Assembly (NCBI GenBank): GCA_031553535.1 | Contig: JAVBLM010000032.1 | Location: forward strand, 1 to 64,000 | Reading direction: 5' to 3' | DNA length: 64,000 nucleotides | From: JAIROC01 sp031553535 | Lineage (GTDB): Bacteria; Bacteroidota; Bacteroidia; Bacteroidales; WCHB1-69 | Shown here: piece by piece, positions 38,601 through 47,908 of the stretch | Numbering within the stretch: position 1 is the first letter of the stretch | Layout: each line of letters begins with the position of its first letter | The notes under the pieces: model-generated | Seen by the model: only the letters and a program-made list of their open reading frames with translations | Told to the model about the DNA's origin: nothing | Databases searched by the model: none | Program-made: the position numbers and the translations under genes

Positions 38601-40484
38601 GAATTTAATAATTTATCATTTATATCGCTCTACGATCACAATAAAAACACAAAGCTGTTTTGTACCTGGGACTGGGGGGACGGATCGCCTTCCGAGATAC
38701 AAACAGGTACAATAGATAGAATGTACCATACTTATCATAGATCAAATATTCCGGATACTGTTTATGTAACGCTTACCGTATCCACTGCCGATGGATCATG
38801 TTCCGATACATATACCGCTCCTGTTATAATTAAAGGGCCAAAAGCAAACTTTACCGACAATGGACACCGGTTCCCATGCCCTGAAGCCGGAAGAAAGATC
38901 AGCTTCCAAAACACCTCCACAGGGAATCCGGTATGGTATTATTGGAACTTCGGGGATTCTCTTAGCGGCAATGCAAATGAATCCAATCTCAAAGATCCTA
39001 TTCATGATTACCTGCGTGCAGGAACATACGACCTCACCCTCGTTGTCAGAGATAGTATCGGATGTACCGATACACTTTTTATCCCGAAACATGTATTTAT
39101 TGACGGCCCTATCGGAAACTTTCATTATGGCGAACTGGGCGGATGCGCCGACCATCGTGTCGTATTTGTTCCTTTAACTACCAATACCGATACAATAATA
39201 ATAAGCCCCGACAGGGCAGATATACTCATGCAGGGAGGGAACGAAGTGAACGACTCTTTGTGGTATACCTATCCAACACTTGGCATGTACCTTCCTTATT
39301 TCTATCTTATCAAATGGACAGATAACAATGGTACTCTGGAAAGATGCGTTGTTGAATGGCCCGGAACAGATACCATCTTTGTAGTGGACATAATCCCTGA
39401 TTTTGAAACAGACTCTATTTATTGTGCCCGGTCTCCTATCGAGTTTCCCAATACAACAACGTTGTTGCCTGCTGCTTCATTTGATATTGATTCCACGGTA
39501 TGGACATTCGGGAACGGAGATTCATTGAATGCGATTGACGGATATACATACTACCGTTATATCGGCACTTATACCGTCAACATGAAGGTATATGCGAAAA
39601 ATTGCATTAAAGAAATATCAAAACCCATTGAAATAATAGAGGTTCCGGATACGATTTATACAAGCCCGGATTCCGCCAATGCCTGTGAGAACAATATAGA
39701 AGTTACCCTTATTGCAGACTCCCTCTCCGGAATTCCTGAGGGACTGATACCGCAATACAAATGGACATTCGATGATGGTGAAATTATTGAAGGGAATCCA
39801 GCATCGAGGTCTTTCCTTTCTTCGGGAGTCTACCCTTATAAACTGGAAATAACTTTTGGAATATCCAATTGTGCCAAAACACATTTAGATACAATTAATA
39901 TCCAGGTTTATAGTTCTCCCGTTGCCGAATTCGAAGCGAAGCCGCAAACAGCAAACTTTGGGGAAGAAATTCAGTTTATAGATAAATCATCTCCCGGAAA
40001 AGGAAGTCTGACAAGCTGGTACTGGAACTTTGGCGACAGTACCAACAGTTCTTTACAAAACCCTGCCCATACATATACCAATACATCCGGACGTATTACC
40101 GTTTTATTAAAGATCGAAGATGAATTCGGATGTAAAGACAGCGTAGAACATGAAGTCTTGATATTGGAAAGTTTGGAATTTCCCAATATCTTTTCTCCTA
40201 TTGGTAGCGATGGAAAACGATATGTTTTCAGGCCGCTTGAAGATAAAGGATATTTTAAGGATTTCAAAATAGAAATCTATAACCGCTGGGGAAATTCAAT
40301 CTGGACTAACTCCTGTACAAATCCCAATTGCCCCGACTATGGAGATTCATTTTGGTGGGACGGATATAATAAATCCGGAGAGCTGGTAAAAGATGGCGTA
40401 TACTACTGGGTAGTTTATGCTACTCCTCTTTCCGGAACAAAACCTTTGACGAAAAACGGATCTGTGACTGTTGTCAGTAAATAA
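35640..40484 (+). CDS. Giant PKD-repeat surface protein with type B T9SS domain (copy 1)
   Basis: The 1614-aa secreted protein starts with a signal peptide (MKIYIFSLLFLLCLIEVNA). It carries about 12 PKD-type motifs (WNFGDG, SWDFGDGG, WEFGDGA, IWDWGDGS, TWDWGDGS, YWNFGDST and variants), each marking an Ig-like beta-sandwich. The last 95 or so residues match the type B T9SS/gliding-motility C-terminal domain: 'FPNIFSPIGSDGKRYVF', then IYNRWGNSIW, WWDGYNKSGELVKDGVYYW. It should be exported across the outer membrane by T9SS as a long fibre-like surface protein or adhesin. Cys pairs in the middle suggest disulphides. A paralog of the same plan follows after a repeat-rich gap. The ligand or matrix role is unknown. 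Confidence 0.88.
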   Translation: MKIYIFSLLFLLCLIEVNAQQAGFTLSQPSKCAPSTVSFTNTSTGNPSSYNWNFGDGFTSVIADPTHPYTNAGTYTVTLTAYYSGGASNTYTQTVDVLNPPSFSFSKLNDGICPGESISFTSSVTYPVNPNEIQSYSWDFGDGGSSSAPNPTYQYKNIPNQPVRYPVSLTVTDINGCSQKVTQSNYIYVKAKPVVDFSVDKQYFCLPNIPAVVRFTNQTTATTNNTYLWEFGDGAQSTLENPVHSYLGVGSYAVGLTVTSPEGCSSTLSKPHLVEVIQFNVQKTVSDTILCSVPNDVTFRGLVSTNIDYNWSFGDGSSQTSTYQSVTHKYTTSGTFLATVVANYRNGLCFAYDTMTIHVYDSIKAEMLITDSIMCDFEFSTPVQFENTTPYPVSDDFGFGTTTWIFGDGTTATGNNASHIYKNDTNRYSVTMQTTTPYGCVLEEITRQVWYHSYTPVNMSVGTLGGCAPFTLYSDLFTFRQEDWDSPAVTFIWDWGDGSPLDTVKPWDSLAGTPIHTYTDTGVFEIYLTFINEAGCPYTVPFDVVPVGYPPAAWFTIDYQEGCYYEFKTTLPLLAHAYDSLDAQGKLIAKAAANEWFWTNGNGNCPWLVDTSSTLLQACDTGFLQIRLIPYHNKCPGNPVMLDSVSYVCPPIASFVFNDSAYSPVFCGYPVEIKPKNISVGATAYKWFFGDAENLIDQSTDTAKNPVFVYPQPTPFLFKNGVTPGIQVTLVAYNDDSVNINSPTYNRCKFCTDTAIVPIYISDAVMNYTNVPKDVCQGNTVKFYDSGTYNAGISSWQFKFYPEDPANREHIDSIYPRPRDSVYIGPQEGYPLIFRNLGTYTSILTSEDGFHCIRYDTITFTIFPQSTASFTSGKDGINFINGKDTLCANNPDMVYIKDASYTPSPFDTVKVTQWQWKIQKDSLSRDSSTLKDPAFGITSEGLYDVKLRIANQYGCITDSVFKEQVLVNKITAVFYPSQEAYCNHTEVEFNNLSFISLYDHNKNTKLFCTWDWGDGSPSEIQTGTIDRMYHTYHRSNIPDTVYVTLTVSTADGSCSDTYTAPVIIKGPKANFTDNGHRFPCPEAGRKISFQNTSTGNPVWYYWNFGDSLSGNANESNLKDPIHDYLRAGTYDLTLVVRDSIGCTDTLFIPKHVFIDGPIGNFHYGELGGCADHRVVFVPLTTNTDTIIISPDRADILMQGGNEVNDSLWYTYPTLGMYLPYFYLIKWTDNNGTLERCVVEWPGTDTIFVVDIIPDFETDSIYCARSPIEFPNTTTLLPAASFDIDSTVWTFGNGDSLNAIDGYTYYRYIGTYTVNMKVYAKNCIKEISKPIEIIEVPDTIYTSPDSANACENNIEVTLIADSLSGIPEGLIPQYKWTFDDGEIIEGNPASRSFLSSGVYPYKLEITFGISNCAKTHLDTINIQVYSSPVAEFEAKPQTANFGEEIQFIDKSSPGKGSLTSWYWNFGDSTNSSLQNPAHTYTNTSGRITVLLKIEDEFGCKDSVEHEVLILESLEFPNIFSPIGSDGKRYVFRPLEDKGYFKDFKIEIYNRWGNSIWTNSCTNPNCPDYGDSFWWDGYNKSGELVKDGVYYWVVYATPLSGTKPLTKNGSVTVVSK

Positions 40485-40530
40485 CAGAAGTCACGCAAGT
40501 GGACGTAAATAAGATAAAATCGATAAAATA

Positions 40531-41403
40531 GATAAAGCCGATAAAAGGTAGAAATCATTAATAACTAACCACTAACAGTTAACCACTATTTCTGGTAACT
40601 TCCTGTAACTTCATTTAACTTGCATAATTTCTGTAAATAAGCCAATCAACAACAGCAACGATAGCAAATCAAGCGGCGGGGAATGACTGAAAATAAAAAG
40701 GAAAACCGCCCTTCTGTCAGGGATTAACTTTGTTGAGCTCACAAGCCCGGTTGCTTCTTTCTCGTTCCTCGTCATCGCGGATGACGGTAATATGCCGGTT
40801 CGGAGTGGCATTGGTTGAAAGAACGACAAAGTCCGAAGGCCCGGGAAGATAGAACCAGAACTCAGGCAACGAATCCGGAGGCCCGGGAAGGTAGAACCGG
40901 AACTCAGGCAACGAATCCGGAGGCCCGGGAAGGCAGAACCAGAACTCAGGCAATGAATCCGGAAGCCCGGGAAGGCAGAACCAGAACTCAGGCAACAAAT
41001 CCGGAGGCCCGGGAAGGTAGAACCGGAACTCAGGCAACGAATCCGGAAGCCCGGGAAGGTAGAACCAGAACTCAGGCAACAAATCCGGAAGCCCGGGAAG
41101 GCGGAACCGGAACTCAGGCAACGAATCCGGAAGTCCGGGAAGATAGAACCGGAACTCAGGCAACGAATCCGGAAGCCCGGGAAGGCGGAACCGGCTCCAG
41201 GGCAGCCAATCCGGATATTCCAAGCCCTTCCCGCCGATTTTCGACCCCCCTTTACAGCGGAAAATTCGTTTGCCGGAGGCAGATAATAAACAACTATTAA
41301 CAGAAGTTACGCAAGTTAAATGAAGTTACAGGAAGTTACCAGAAATAGTGGTTAACTGTTAGTGGTTAGTTATTAATGATTTCTACCTTTTATCGGCTTT
41401 ATC
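40531..41403. repeat. 873-bp block bounded by 104-bp inverted repeats
   Basis: The segment 40531-40634 is the reverse complement of 41300-41403, with only two mismatches in 104 bp (both near the inner ends). The outer ends continue into runs of TTTATCGnT-like 9-10-bp repeats (to about 41450 on the right). The inner ends carry the dispersed ACAGAAGTTACnCAAGTTA repeat. Between the arms are 665 bp with a 42-bp tandem array and a GGATTAACTTnGTTGAGCTC sequence that recurs at 54610. No transposase is present. The block fills most of the gap between the two PKD paralogs (40485-41634). Confidence 0.85.
40839..41216. repeat. 42-bp GC-rich tandem repeat array (nine units)
   Basis: Nine units of exactly 42 bp (start GCCCGGGAAGGTAGAACC, end GAATCCGGA) run without spacers. 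The units are much richer in G+C than the surrounding genes. Both strands are open because 42 is divisible by 3, giving low-complexity frames (168 codons on minus, 161 on plus) that are most likely by-products of the repeat. Confidence 0.9.
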
Positions 41404-41622
41404 GATTTTATCGGTTTTATCTATTTTATCTTTTTTATCGGTTTTATCCTTTCTGCCTGTTGCCTTCTGCCTATTGCGTTACTATAACGTTTCCACTTGC
41501 GTAACTTCTGCTTTTAACTAAAAACTTCTCTCCATAAAAAAAATCTGATAAAAAACAATCCCGAAGCAACAAAATGAACACTTTTTACATCTATATCTAA
41601 AATGGGATATAATCTTTTATAT

Positions 41623-41630
41623 TATATTTG
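41623..41630 (+). promoter_or_regulatory. Predicted promoter -7 box touching the start codon (PKD gene 2)
   Basis: TATATTTG is followed by four bases (CAAG) and the ATG at 41635, mirroring copy 1 (TAAATTTG, CAGG, ATG). Upstream sequences of the two genes also match in patches (GCAACAAAATnAACACTTTT), so the duplication included the promoter. Confidence 0.5.
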
Positions 41631-41634
41631 CAAG

Positions 41635-44600
41635 ATGAAAGAAAGTTTCCTTAGTATACTATTTATCCTGTATCTTGTTAACATACATGCTCAACAGGCA
41701 GGGTTTACATTTAGCCAACCTTCAAAGTGTGCGCCTTCTACTGTTAGCTTTACCAATACTTCTACCGGCAGCCCGGATAGTTGTCACTGGAATTTTGACG
41801 ACGGATTCTCCTCTCCAAGTGCTAATCCGACACATCCTTTTACCAATGCCGGAATATATACAGTGACATTAACAGCCTATTATCCCAATAATATTTCCAA
41901 CACCTATACCCAGGCTGTTGAAGTACTCCCTCCCCCTTCTTTCAGTTTCAGGAAGTTGAATGATTCGGTTTGTCCGGGTGGGTCTATTTCGTTCACTTCT
42001 TCGGTAACATATCCTGCTAATGCAAACGCAATACGTTCTTACTCATGGGACTTCGGCGACGGAGGCTTCAGTTCAGCCCCTAATCCTACGTATCAATACA
42101 TGAATGTTCCCAACAATCCTGTTCTTTATCCGGTTTCTTTGACCGTTACCGATACCAACGGATGTAACCAGAAAGTAACTATCTCTAATTATATATATGT
42201 AAAGCCCAAACCGGTGATAGATTTTATCGTCGACAAACAGTTTTTCTGTATCCCCGATACACCTGTTGTTACGTTTACCAATCAAACAACGGCTACAACA
42301 AACAATGCTTACGTATGGCATTTTGGTGACGGAGCGCAAAGCACGCTTGAAAACCCGGTTCACAATTATCATGGTATTGGAAATTATTCGGTCAGTTTAA
42401 CGGCAACAAGTCAGGAAGGATGTACAAACACACTCTCAAAGCCCCGGCTTATAGAGGTAATCAATTACCAGGTAAAGATAACTGCATCCGATACTATTCT
42501 TTGTTCTGTCCCTGTCAAAGTTACATTCGAGGCAACCTCCAGCAGTACGAATAATAATTACACCTGGAATTTTGGTGACGGGGGAGGCGGGCAATCGTCA
42601 ATTCATCCTGTAACACATACGTACAACACTTCCGGAACGTACACAGTAACCGTTATTGCAAATTCTCATAATGGGGCGTGTCTTGCTTACGATACAATAA
42701 GAGTACATGTATACGACAGTATCGGCGCTGAAATGTTGATCAACGGCACAAGCCCATATCCCTATTATATACCTCCTCCTTTTCCCAGTGGCAGGATGGT
42801 GCCCCGTTTCTATGCTTTATGCAATTTTCAGCTCCCCGATCCCGTTCTGTTTGAAAATGCAAGCCCCTATTCTTCCACCGATGATTTCGGGTTTGGTTCT
42901 ACTTCCTGGTGGTTTGGCGATGGAGACAGTGCAAGAAGAGATCCTGCTCCTCATATCTTCAGCAATGATACCGATCGTTACTCCATTACCATGCAGACGG
43001 TTACTCCTTACGGATGTTTGTTAGAAAAAATAACAACTGAGATCTGGTTTCATTCATACATACCTCCTACCCAGATAAGAACAGATACAATAGGAGGTTG
43101 CGCCCCTCTCACTTTAGACAGTACTATATTTTACTATACGCCTCAAAGCTGGGATATTCTTCCCGATACTTTTATATGGGATTGGGGAGACGGGTCGCCT
43201 TTGGATACAACCCTTTGGTCGTCCGTTTCACCCTTACTAACATCACCATTCCGGGTACGGCCAACGCCATCGTCATTTACAAACCACACCTATACCGATA
43301 CGGGAATATATACCATCATGCTTACCCTCATCAACGAAATAGGCTGCCCGTATACGATAAGATACGATGTTATTCCGGTAGGATATCCTCCCAAAGCCGG
43401 GATTATACCCACATTTGAAGAGGCATGTTACTCCAAGGCAAAAACTACCTTTGCATTTATTCAGGCATTCGACAGTGTGGATGCGCAAGGTAATATCATT
43501 GCCAGGGCTCACGCAGACGAATGGCTTTGGTCTGATCTGGATGGATTTTGCTATTGGACAGCAGAAAAAGATACTACAACGCTGCGGGTTTGTGACACAG
43601 GTTATCAGCATATACGCATGGTGCCCTATCACAATAAATGCCCGGGGGATACGGTTACGATGGAGAAGGTTGCTTATGTTTGTCCTCCCATGGCAGGCTT
43701 CACTACCAACGGCTCAGTCTTCTCTGCGAGTTATTGCGACTATCCCGTGCGTATCGAACTGGACAACACATCACGGGGCGCCACGGCATATAAATGGTTT
43801 TTGGGCGATGCCGTGGACTTGATAAACCAATCTACCGATACGGCAAAAAATCCTCCTCCGCTTGTATATCTCCAATCAACTCCGTTTTTATCTCAGTACA
43901 GGCTAAATCCCGGAATAACCATAACAATGGTAGCATACAATGATGATTCTGTAGATATAAACAGCCCCACGTATAATCGCTGTAAATTCTGTACGGATAC
44001 CGTATCCTCCTATTTTATAATTTATGACGGCAAGACCAGTCTTGTCCATCTTCCCCAAAACATTTGCCAGGGAAGTATGGTAACATTTTATGATCAGGGA
44101 ACCTATGATTATTATGTAGATGAATGGACGCTTGATTTCTATCCGCAAGATCCCTTAAATAATGAACATACAAGCGGTTATTCATCCCTTCGTGAAAATA
44201 AATCCAGCAAGTGCGAATCCATACTGTGTGGTGGCGGTGGTTGCTCACACATTGTGGTTGATCCGGTTGACGATTATGCCGATATTCAGAAAGAAGGACT
44301 TTCTTTGGCCTTCAACAATATGGATAATTACAGGGCGGTATTAAGGACAATCGAATTTGGTTCGAGATGCATCCGCAGCGACACCATTTATTTTACTGTC
44401 TACCCCCAAAGCACGCCGTCTTTTCTTACAAGCAAAAGCGGTATTGGGTTTACCGATAAAAAAGATACCTTATGTGCAAACAATCCGGACATACTTTACT
44501 TATGGGATGCTTCTTACACATTATCCCCCTTCGACACGGCCAAGATTACCCGGTGGGAGTGGAAAATGCGGAAAGATTCCATCTCCAGGGACAGTTCAAC

Positions 44601-46665
44601 ATTACAGAATACACTATTCAAGGATACGGCCGCAGGAATATATGATATAAGCCTGCATCTTGTCAATGAATATGGCTGTATCTCCGATTCCGTATTCAAA
44701 GAACATGTTCTTGTTAACAAAATCACAACGGATTTCCACCCTTCCCAAGGCACCTTCTGTAATCATACGCCAATAGAATTTAATAATTTCTCGTACATAG
44801 CTCCTTACGATCACAATAAAAACACAAAGCTGACTTGTACGTGGGACTGGGGAGACGGTACTCCTCCCTATATACAAACAGGTACCGTAGGCAAAATATA
44901 TCATACGTATCACAGGTCGAAACTTCCGGATACTGTTTATGTAACGCTCACCGTATCGGCGAATGGAATTTGTTCGGGTACACTTACCGCCCCGCTCATC
45001 ATTGCAGGCCCCACCGCAAATTTTACCGATGACGGACACCGGTTTCCCTGTCCCGGGAACGGAAGAAAGATCAACTTCCAAAGCACTTCCACCGGAAACC
45101 CGGTCTGGTTCTATTGGAACTTCGGGGATTCTTTAAGTGGAATTAATAATGAGTCTAATGTAAAAGATCCCATTCATGATTACCTGCGTGCAGGAACATA
45201 CGACCTCACCCTCATTGTAAAAGATACCAACAAATGTGCCGATACACTTTTTGTCCCCAAACATGTATTTATCGACGGGCCGGCCGGAAACTTTCAATAT
45301 GGCGAACTAAGCGGATGCGTCGACCATCGTGTTGTATTTGTTCCGTCAACAACCAATACGGACAGCGTAATTGTAAATCCTGACAGAGCCAACCCTATTA
45401 CGGAAGGGGGAACAAAGGTAAATGATTCTTTGTGGTACACATACCAAAAAGTTGGCCTGTACGTTCCCTATTTCTATCTTATTAAATGGACGGATAACAA
45501 CGGTACACTGGAGCGGTGCGTTGTTGAATGGCCCGGAACAGATACCGTCTTTGTAAGAGATATAATCCCTGATTTTAAAGCAGATTCCATCTATTGTTCC
45601 CGGTCTCCTGTCGAATTTCCCAATACAACAACGTTGTTGCCGGCTGCTTCATTTGGTATTGATTCCACGATATGGACATTCGGAAACGGGGATTCTTTAA
45701 AGGCTATTGACGGATATACACAGTACGATACGGTTGGTATTTACAACGTGAATATGATTGTATATGCAAAGAATTGTACCAAACAAATAACAAAGCCTGT
45801 TGAAGTAATCGATCTTACAAATACAATGTATACCGGCCCGGATTCAGCCAATACCTGTGGAAGCAATATAGAAGTTAACCTTATGGCAGACTCCATCTCC
45901 GGAATTCCTATGGAACTGATACCACAATACAAATGGGTGTTTGATGATGGTGAAATTATTGAAGGGAATCCTGCATCCCGGTCTTTTCACACCTCCGGGG
46001 TTTACCCCTATCGGGTGGAAATAACGTTCGGGATATCCAATTGTTTTATCATACATTCCGACACAATTAATATCCAGTTTTATAGCTCTCCCGTTGCCGA
46101 ATTCGAAGCAAAGCCGCAAACAGTAAACTTTGGAGAAGAGATCCGGTTTATAGATAAATCATCTCCCGGAAACGGGATTTTAATAAGCTGGTATTGGAAC
46201 TTTGGCGACAGTACCGGCAGTTCTTTACAAAACCCCGCCCATACATATACCAATACATCCGGATACATTACCGTTCTACTAAAAATCGAAGATGAATTCG
46301 GATGTAAAGACAGCATCGAACATGAAGTGTTGATATTAGAAAGCCTGGACTTTCCCAATATCTTTACTCCTATCGGGACTGATGGGAAAAGATATGTCTT
46401 CAGACCCCTCGAGAAGAAAGGATATTTCAAAGATTTTCTAATAGATATATATAACCGCTGGGGGAACTTAATCTGGACCAACTCCTGCACAGAGCCCAAT
46501 TGTCCCGACTATGCAGATCCTTTTTGGTGGGACGGATATAATAAATCAGGGGAACTCGTACATGATGGTGTATATTACTGGGTGGTTTCTGCTACTCCTC
46601 TTTCCGGTACAAAGCCATTGATAAAAAACGGATCTGTAACAGTTGTTGGTAGAAATGGAAAATAA
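41635..46665 (+). CDS. Giant PKD-repeat surface protein with type B T9SS domain (copy 2)
   Basis: The frame is open from 41602, but the ATG at 41635 is the start because it aligns with copy 1 and begins the signal peptide (MKESFLSILFILYLVNIHA). The 1676-aa product shares the whole domain order of copy 1: about 12 PKD-type motifs (the first diverged to WNFDDGF) and a type B T9SS C-terminal domain ('FPNIFTPIGTDGKRYVF', WWDGYNKSGELVHDGVYYW). It is about 60 aa longer, with insertions including a Pro-rich loop (YPYYIPPPFPSGR, about 360) and a Cys-rich loop (CESILCGGGGCSH, about 865). It is probably a second surface fibre with a changed binding face. The gene converges on the transketolase gene with a gap of only 5 bp. 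Confidence 0.88.
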   Translation: MKESFLSILFILYLVNIHAQQAGFTFSQPSKCAPSTVSFTNTSTGSPDSCHWNFDDGFSSPSANPTHPFTNAGIYTVTLTAYYPNNISNTYTQAVEVLPPPSFSFRKLNDSVCPGGSISFTSSVTYPANANAIRSYSWDFGDGGFSSAPNPTYQYMNVPNNPVLYPVSLTVTDTNGCNQKVTISNYIYVKPKPVIDFIVDKQFFCIPDTPVVTFTNQTTATTNNAYVWHFGDGAQSTLENPVHNYHGIGNYSVSLTATSQEGCTNTLSKPRLIEVINYQVKITASDTILCSVPVKVTFEATSSSTNNNYTWNFGDGGGGQSSIHPVTHTYNTSGTYTVTVIANSHNGACLAYDTIRVHVYDSIGAEMLINGTSPYPYYIPPPFPSGRMVPRFYALCNFQLPDPVLFENASPYSSTDDFGFGSTSWWFGDGDSARRDPAPHIFSNDTDRYSITMQTVTPYGCLLEKITTEIWFHSYIPPTQIRTDTIGGCAPLTLDSTIFYYTPQSWDILPDTFIWDWGDGSPLDTTLWSSVSPLLTSPFRVRPTPSSFTNHTYTDTGIYTIMLTLINEIGCPYTIRYDVIPVGYPPKAGIIPTFEEACYSKAKTTFAFIQAFDSVDAQGNIIARAHADEWLWSDLDGFCYWTAEKDTTTLRVCDTGYQHIRMVPYHNKCPGDTVTMEKVAYVCPPMAGFTTNGSVFSASYCDYPVRIELDNTSRGATAYKWFLGDAVDLINQSTDTAKNPPPLVYLQSTPFLSQYRLNPGITITMVAYNDDSVDINSPTYNRCKFCTDTVSSYFIIYDGKTSLVHLPQNICQGSMVTFYDQGTYDYYVDEWTLDFYPQDPLNNEHTSGYSSLRENKSSKCESILCGGGGCSHIVVDPVDDYADIQKEGLSLAFNNMDNYRAVLRTIEFGSRCIRSDTIYFTVYPQSTPSFLTSKSGIGFTDKKDTLCANNPDILYLWDASYTLSPFDTAKITRWEWKMRKDSISRDSSTLQNTLFKDTAAGIYDISLHLVNEYGCISDSVFKEHVLVNKITTDFHPSQGTFCNHTPIEFNNFSYIAPYDHNKNTKLTCTWDWGDGTPPYIQTGTVGKIYHTYHRSKLPDTVYVTLTVSANGICSGTLTAPLIIAGPTANFTDDGHRFPCPGNGRKINFQSTSTGNPVWFYWNFGDSLSGINNESNVKDPIHDYLRAGTYDLTLIVKDTNKCADTLFVPKHVFIDGPAGNFQYGELSGCVDHRVVFVPSTTNTDSVIVNPDRANPITEGGTKVNDSLWYTYQKVGLYVPYFYLIKWTDNNGTLERCVVEWPGTDTVFVRDIIPDFKADSIYCSRSPVEFPNTTTLLPAASFGIDSTIWTFGNGDSLKAIDGYTQYDTVGIYNVNMIVYAKNCTKQITKPVEVIDLTNTMYTGPDSANTCGSNIEVNLMADSISGIPMELIPQYKWVFDDGEIIEGNPASRSFHTSGVYPYRVEITFGISNCFIIHSDTINIQFYSSPVAEFEAKPQTVNFGEEIRFIDKSSPGNGILISWYWNFGDSTGSSLQNPAHTYTNTSGYITVLLKIEDEFGCKDSIEHEVLILESLDFPNIFTPIGTDGKRYVFRPLEKKGYFKDFLIDIYNRWGNLIWTNSCTEPNCPDYADPFWWDGYNKSGELVHDGVYYWVVSATPLSGTKPLIKNGSVTVVGRNGK

Positions 46666-46670
46666 AAAGC

Positions 46671-47627
46671 TTATGCTTTTCGCATAATTACTTTCATGGC
46701 AGCATCCACAATGGCATCTTCCGTAAGGTTAAATTCCTGCATTAATTCTGCCGGAGTACCGCTTTCTCCAAACCGGTCGTCTACTGCCACGTATTCTTGC
46801 GGACAAGGAAGGTTCCGAACCAAAAGTTGAGCAATGCTATCCCCAAGACCTCCATTGATAAGGTGTTCTTCCGCCGTAACAACGCAACGCGTTTTGGATA
46901 CGGATTTCAATATCCGCTCGTTATCAAGGGGTTTTATTGTATGTATATTAACAACTTCTGCACTGATTCTTTTCTGGCTAAGGATATAAGCTGCCTGTAA
47001 AGCAGGGAATACCAAATGCCCTGTTGCGAAAATACTTACATCGCTTCCTTCGTTCATAACAAGTGCCTTCCCTATTTTAAATTCCTGGTTAGCAGATGTA
47101 AAATTAGGAACAGAAGGCCTTCCGAATCGAAGATAAACAGGCCCAACGTGATTGGCAATGGCAATCGTTGCCGCCTTTGTCTGGTTGAAATCACACGGAT
47201 TGATAACCGTCATATTAGGCAGTGCCTTTATCATTCCCAAATCTTCCATTACCTGGTGGGTTGCACCATCTTCTCCCAATGTAATTCCGGCATGTGAGCC
47301 GCAAATCTTTACATTTGTATTGGAATATGCAACCGTCATTCGGATCTGATCCAATACACGGGTAGTACAGAAATTAGCAAACGACCCAACAAATGGTATC
47401 TTTCCCGCAATAGCCATACCGGCTGCCATACCTATCATGTTTGATTCCGCAATTCCAATTTGAAAGAATCGTTCCGGATAGGCTTGTGCAAAAGAATCCA
47501 TTTTTACCGATCCTGTCAAATCCGCACATAAGCAAACCATATCCGCATGTTGTTTCCCAGCTTCCAATAATCCCTCTCCAAAACCGGCGCGTGTTTCCTT
47601 CTTTTCTGTAACTTCTATTTTCTGCAT
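46671..47627 (-). CDS. Transketolase, C-terminal subunit
   Basis: This is the C-terminal half of a split transketolase, carrying the pyrimidine-binding domain (IGIAESNMIGMAAGMA, GSFANFCTTRVLDQIR, 'GSHAGITLGEDGATHQ') and the C-terminal domain (ITAEEHLINGGLGDS-like, from about 240). The ATG at 47627 follows AGAGGG and gives 318 aa; an upstream TTG at 47648 lies inside the -7 box and is not credible. Transketolase moves two-carbon units between sugars in the pentose phosphate pathway and needs thiamine diphosphate. The N-terminal subunit, which binds the diphosphate, is not adjacent on either side, which is unusual for split transketolases. Confidence 0.88.
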   Translation of the reverse strand: MQKIEVTEKKETRAGFGEGLLEAGKQHADMVCLCADLTGSVKMDSFAQAYPERFFQIGIAESNMIGMAAGMAIAGKIPFVGSFANFCTTRVLDQIRMTVAYSNTNVKICGSHAGITLGEDGATHQVMEDLGMIKALPNMTVINPCDFNQTKAATIAIANHVGPVYLRFGRPSVPNFTSANQEFKIGKALVMNEGSDVSIFATGHLVFPALQAAYILSQKRISAEVVNIHTIKPLDNERILKSVSKTRCVVTAEEHLINGGLGDSIAQLLVRNLPCPQEYVAVDDRFGESGTPAELMQEFNLTEDAIVDAAMKVIMRKA

Positions 47628-47645
47628 TTCCCTCTTTTTTATATG

Positions 47646-47653
47646 CAAAGATA
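47646..47653 (-). promoter_or_regulatory. Predicted promoter -7 box of the transketolase-subunit gene
   Basis: TATCTTTG on the minus strand ends 18 bp before the ATG at 47627, so the leader is very short but contains an AGAGGG ribosome-binding sequence. Confidence 0.5.
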
Positions 47654-47706
47654 CAACTTTTCAATGAACGATTATACCAATATTATTTGTATTTCATTCC
47701 AATTAT

Positions 47707-47774
47707 CCGGATTGCTTCGTGCCTTGCAATGATGCACTTCCGTCACTGAGAGGAAGAATGACGAAGCAGTCCGG
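47707..47774. repeat. REP-like palindrome
   Basis: CCGGATTGCTTCGT (47707-47720) pairs with ACGAAGCAGTCCGG (47761-47774) with one mismatch, and the interior is also partly self-complementary. The core GATTGCTTCGT is shared with the palindrome at 63342, so they belong to one dispersed family. Confidence 0.65.
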
Positions 47775-47862
47775 TTTTATTCTGGAACGAATTATACTCC
47801 TTTTTGGCATTATCATTCAATAATCTTTACTTTCCATTTCCTTGTAAAGAATTACCTGGCAT

Positions 47863-47890
47863 AAAAAAAGCAGCGTGTAAGCTGCTTTTT
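47863..47890 (-). terminator. Terminator of the FadL-like porin gene
   Basis: AAAAAGCAGC, a 6-nt loop and GCTGCTTTTT form a classical hairpin; on the minus strand it is followed by a T tract and lies about 20 bp past the stop codon at 47909. The mirrored A/T runs allow bidirectional use. Confidence 0.75.
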
Positions 47891-47908
47891 CCTATTTTTT
47901 CTTCTATC

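Noticed and set aside
40717..41300. Long open frames on both strands over the 42-bp repeats (168 and 161 codons)
   Set aside because: The period is a multiple of 3, so any frame without a stop in one unit stays open; products are pure low-complexity repeats, with no signal or start-site support.
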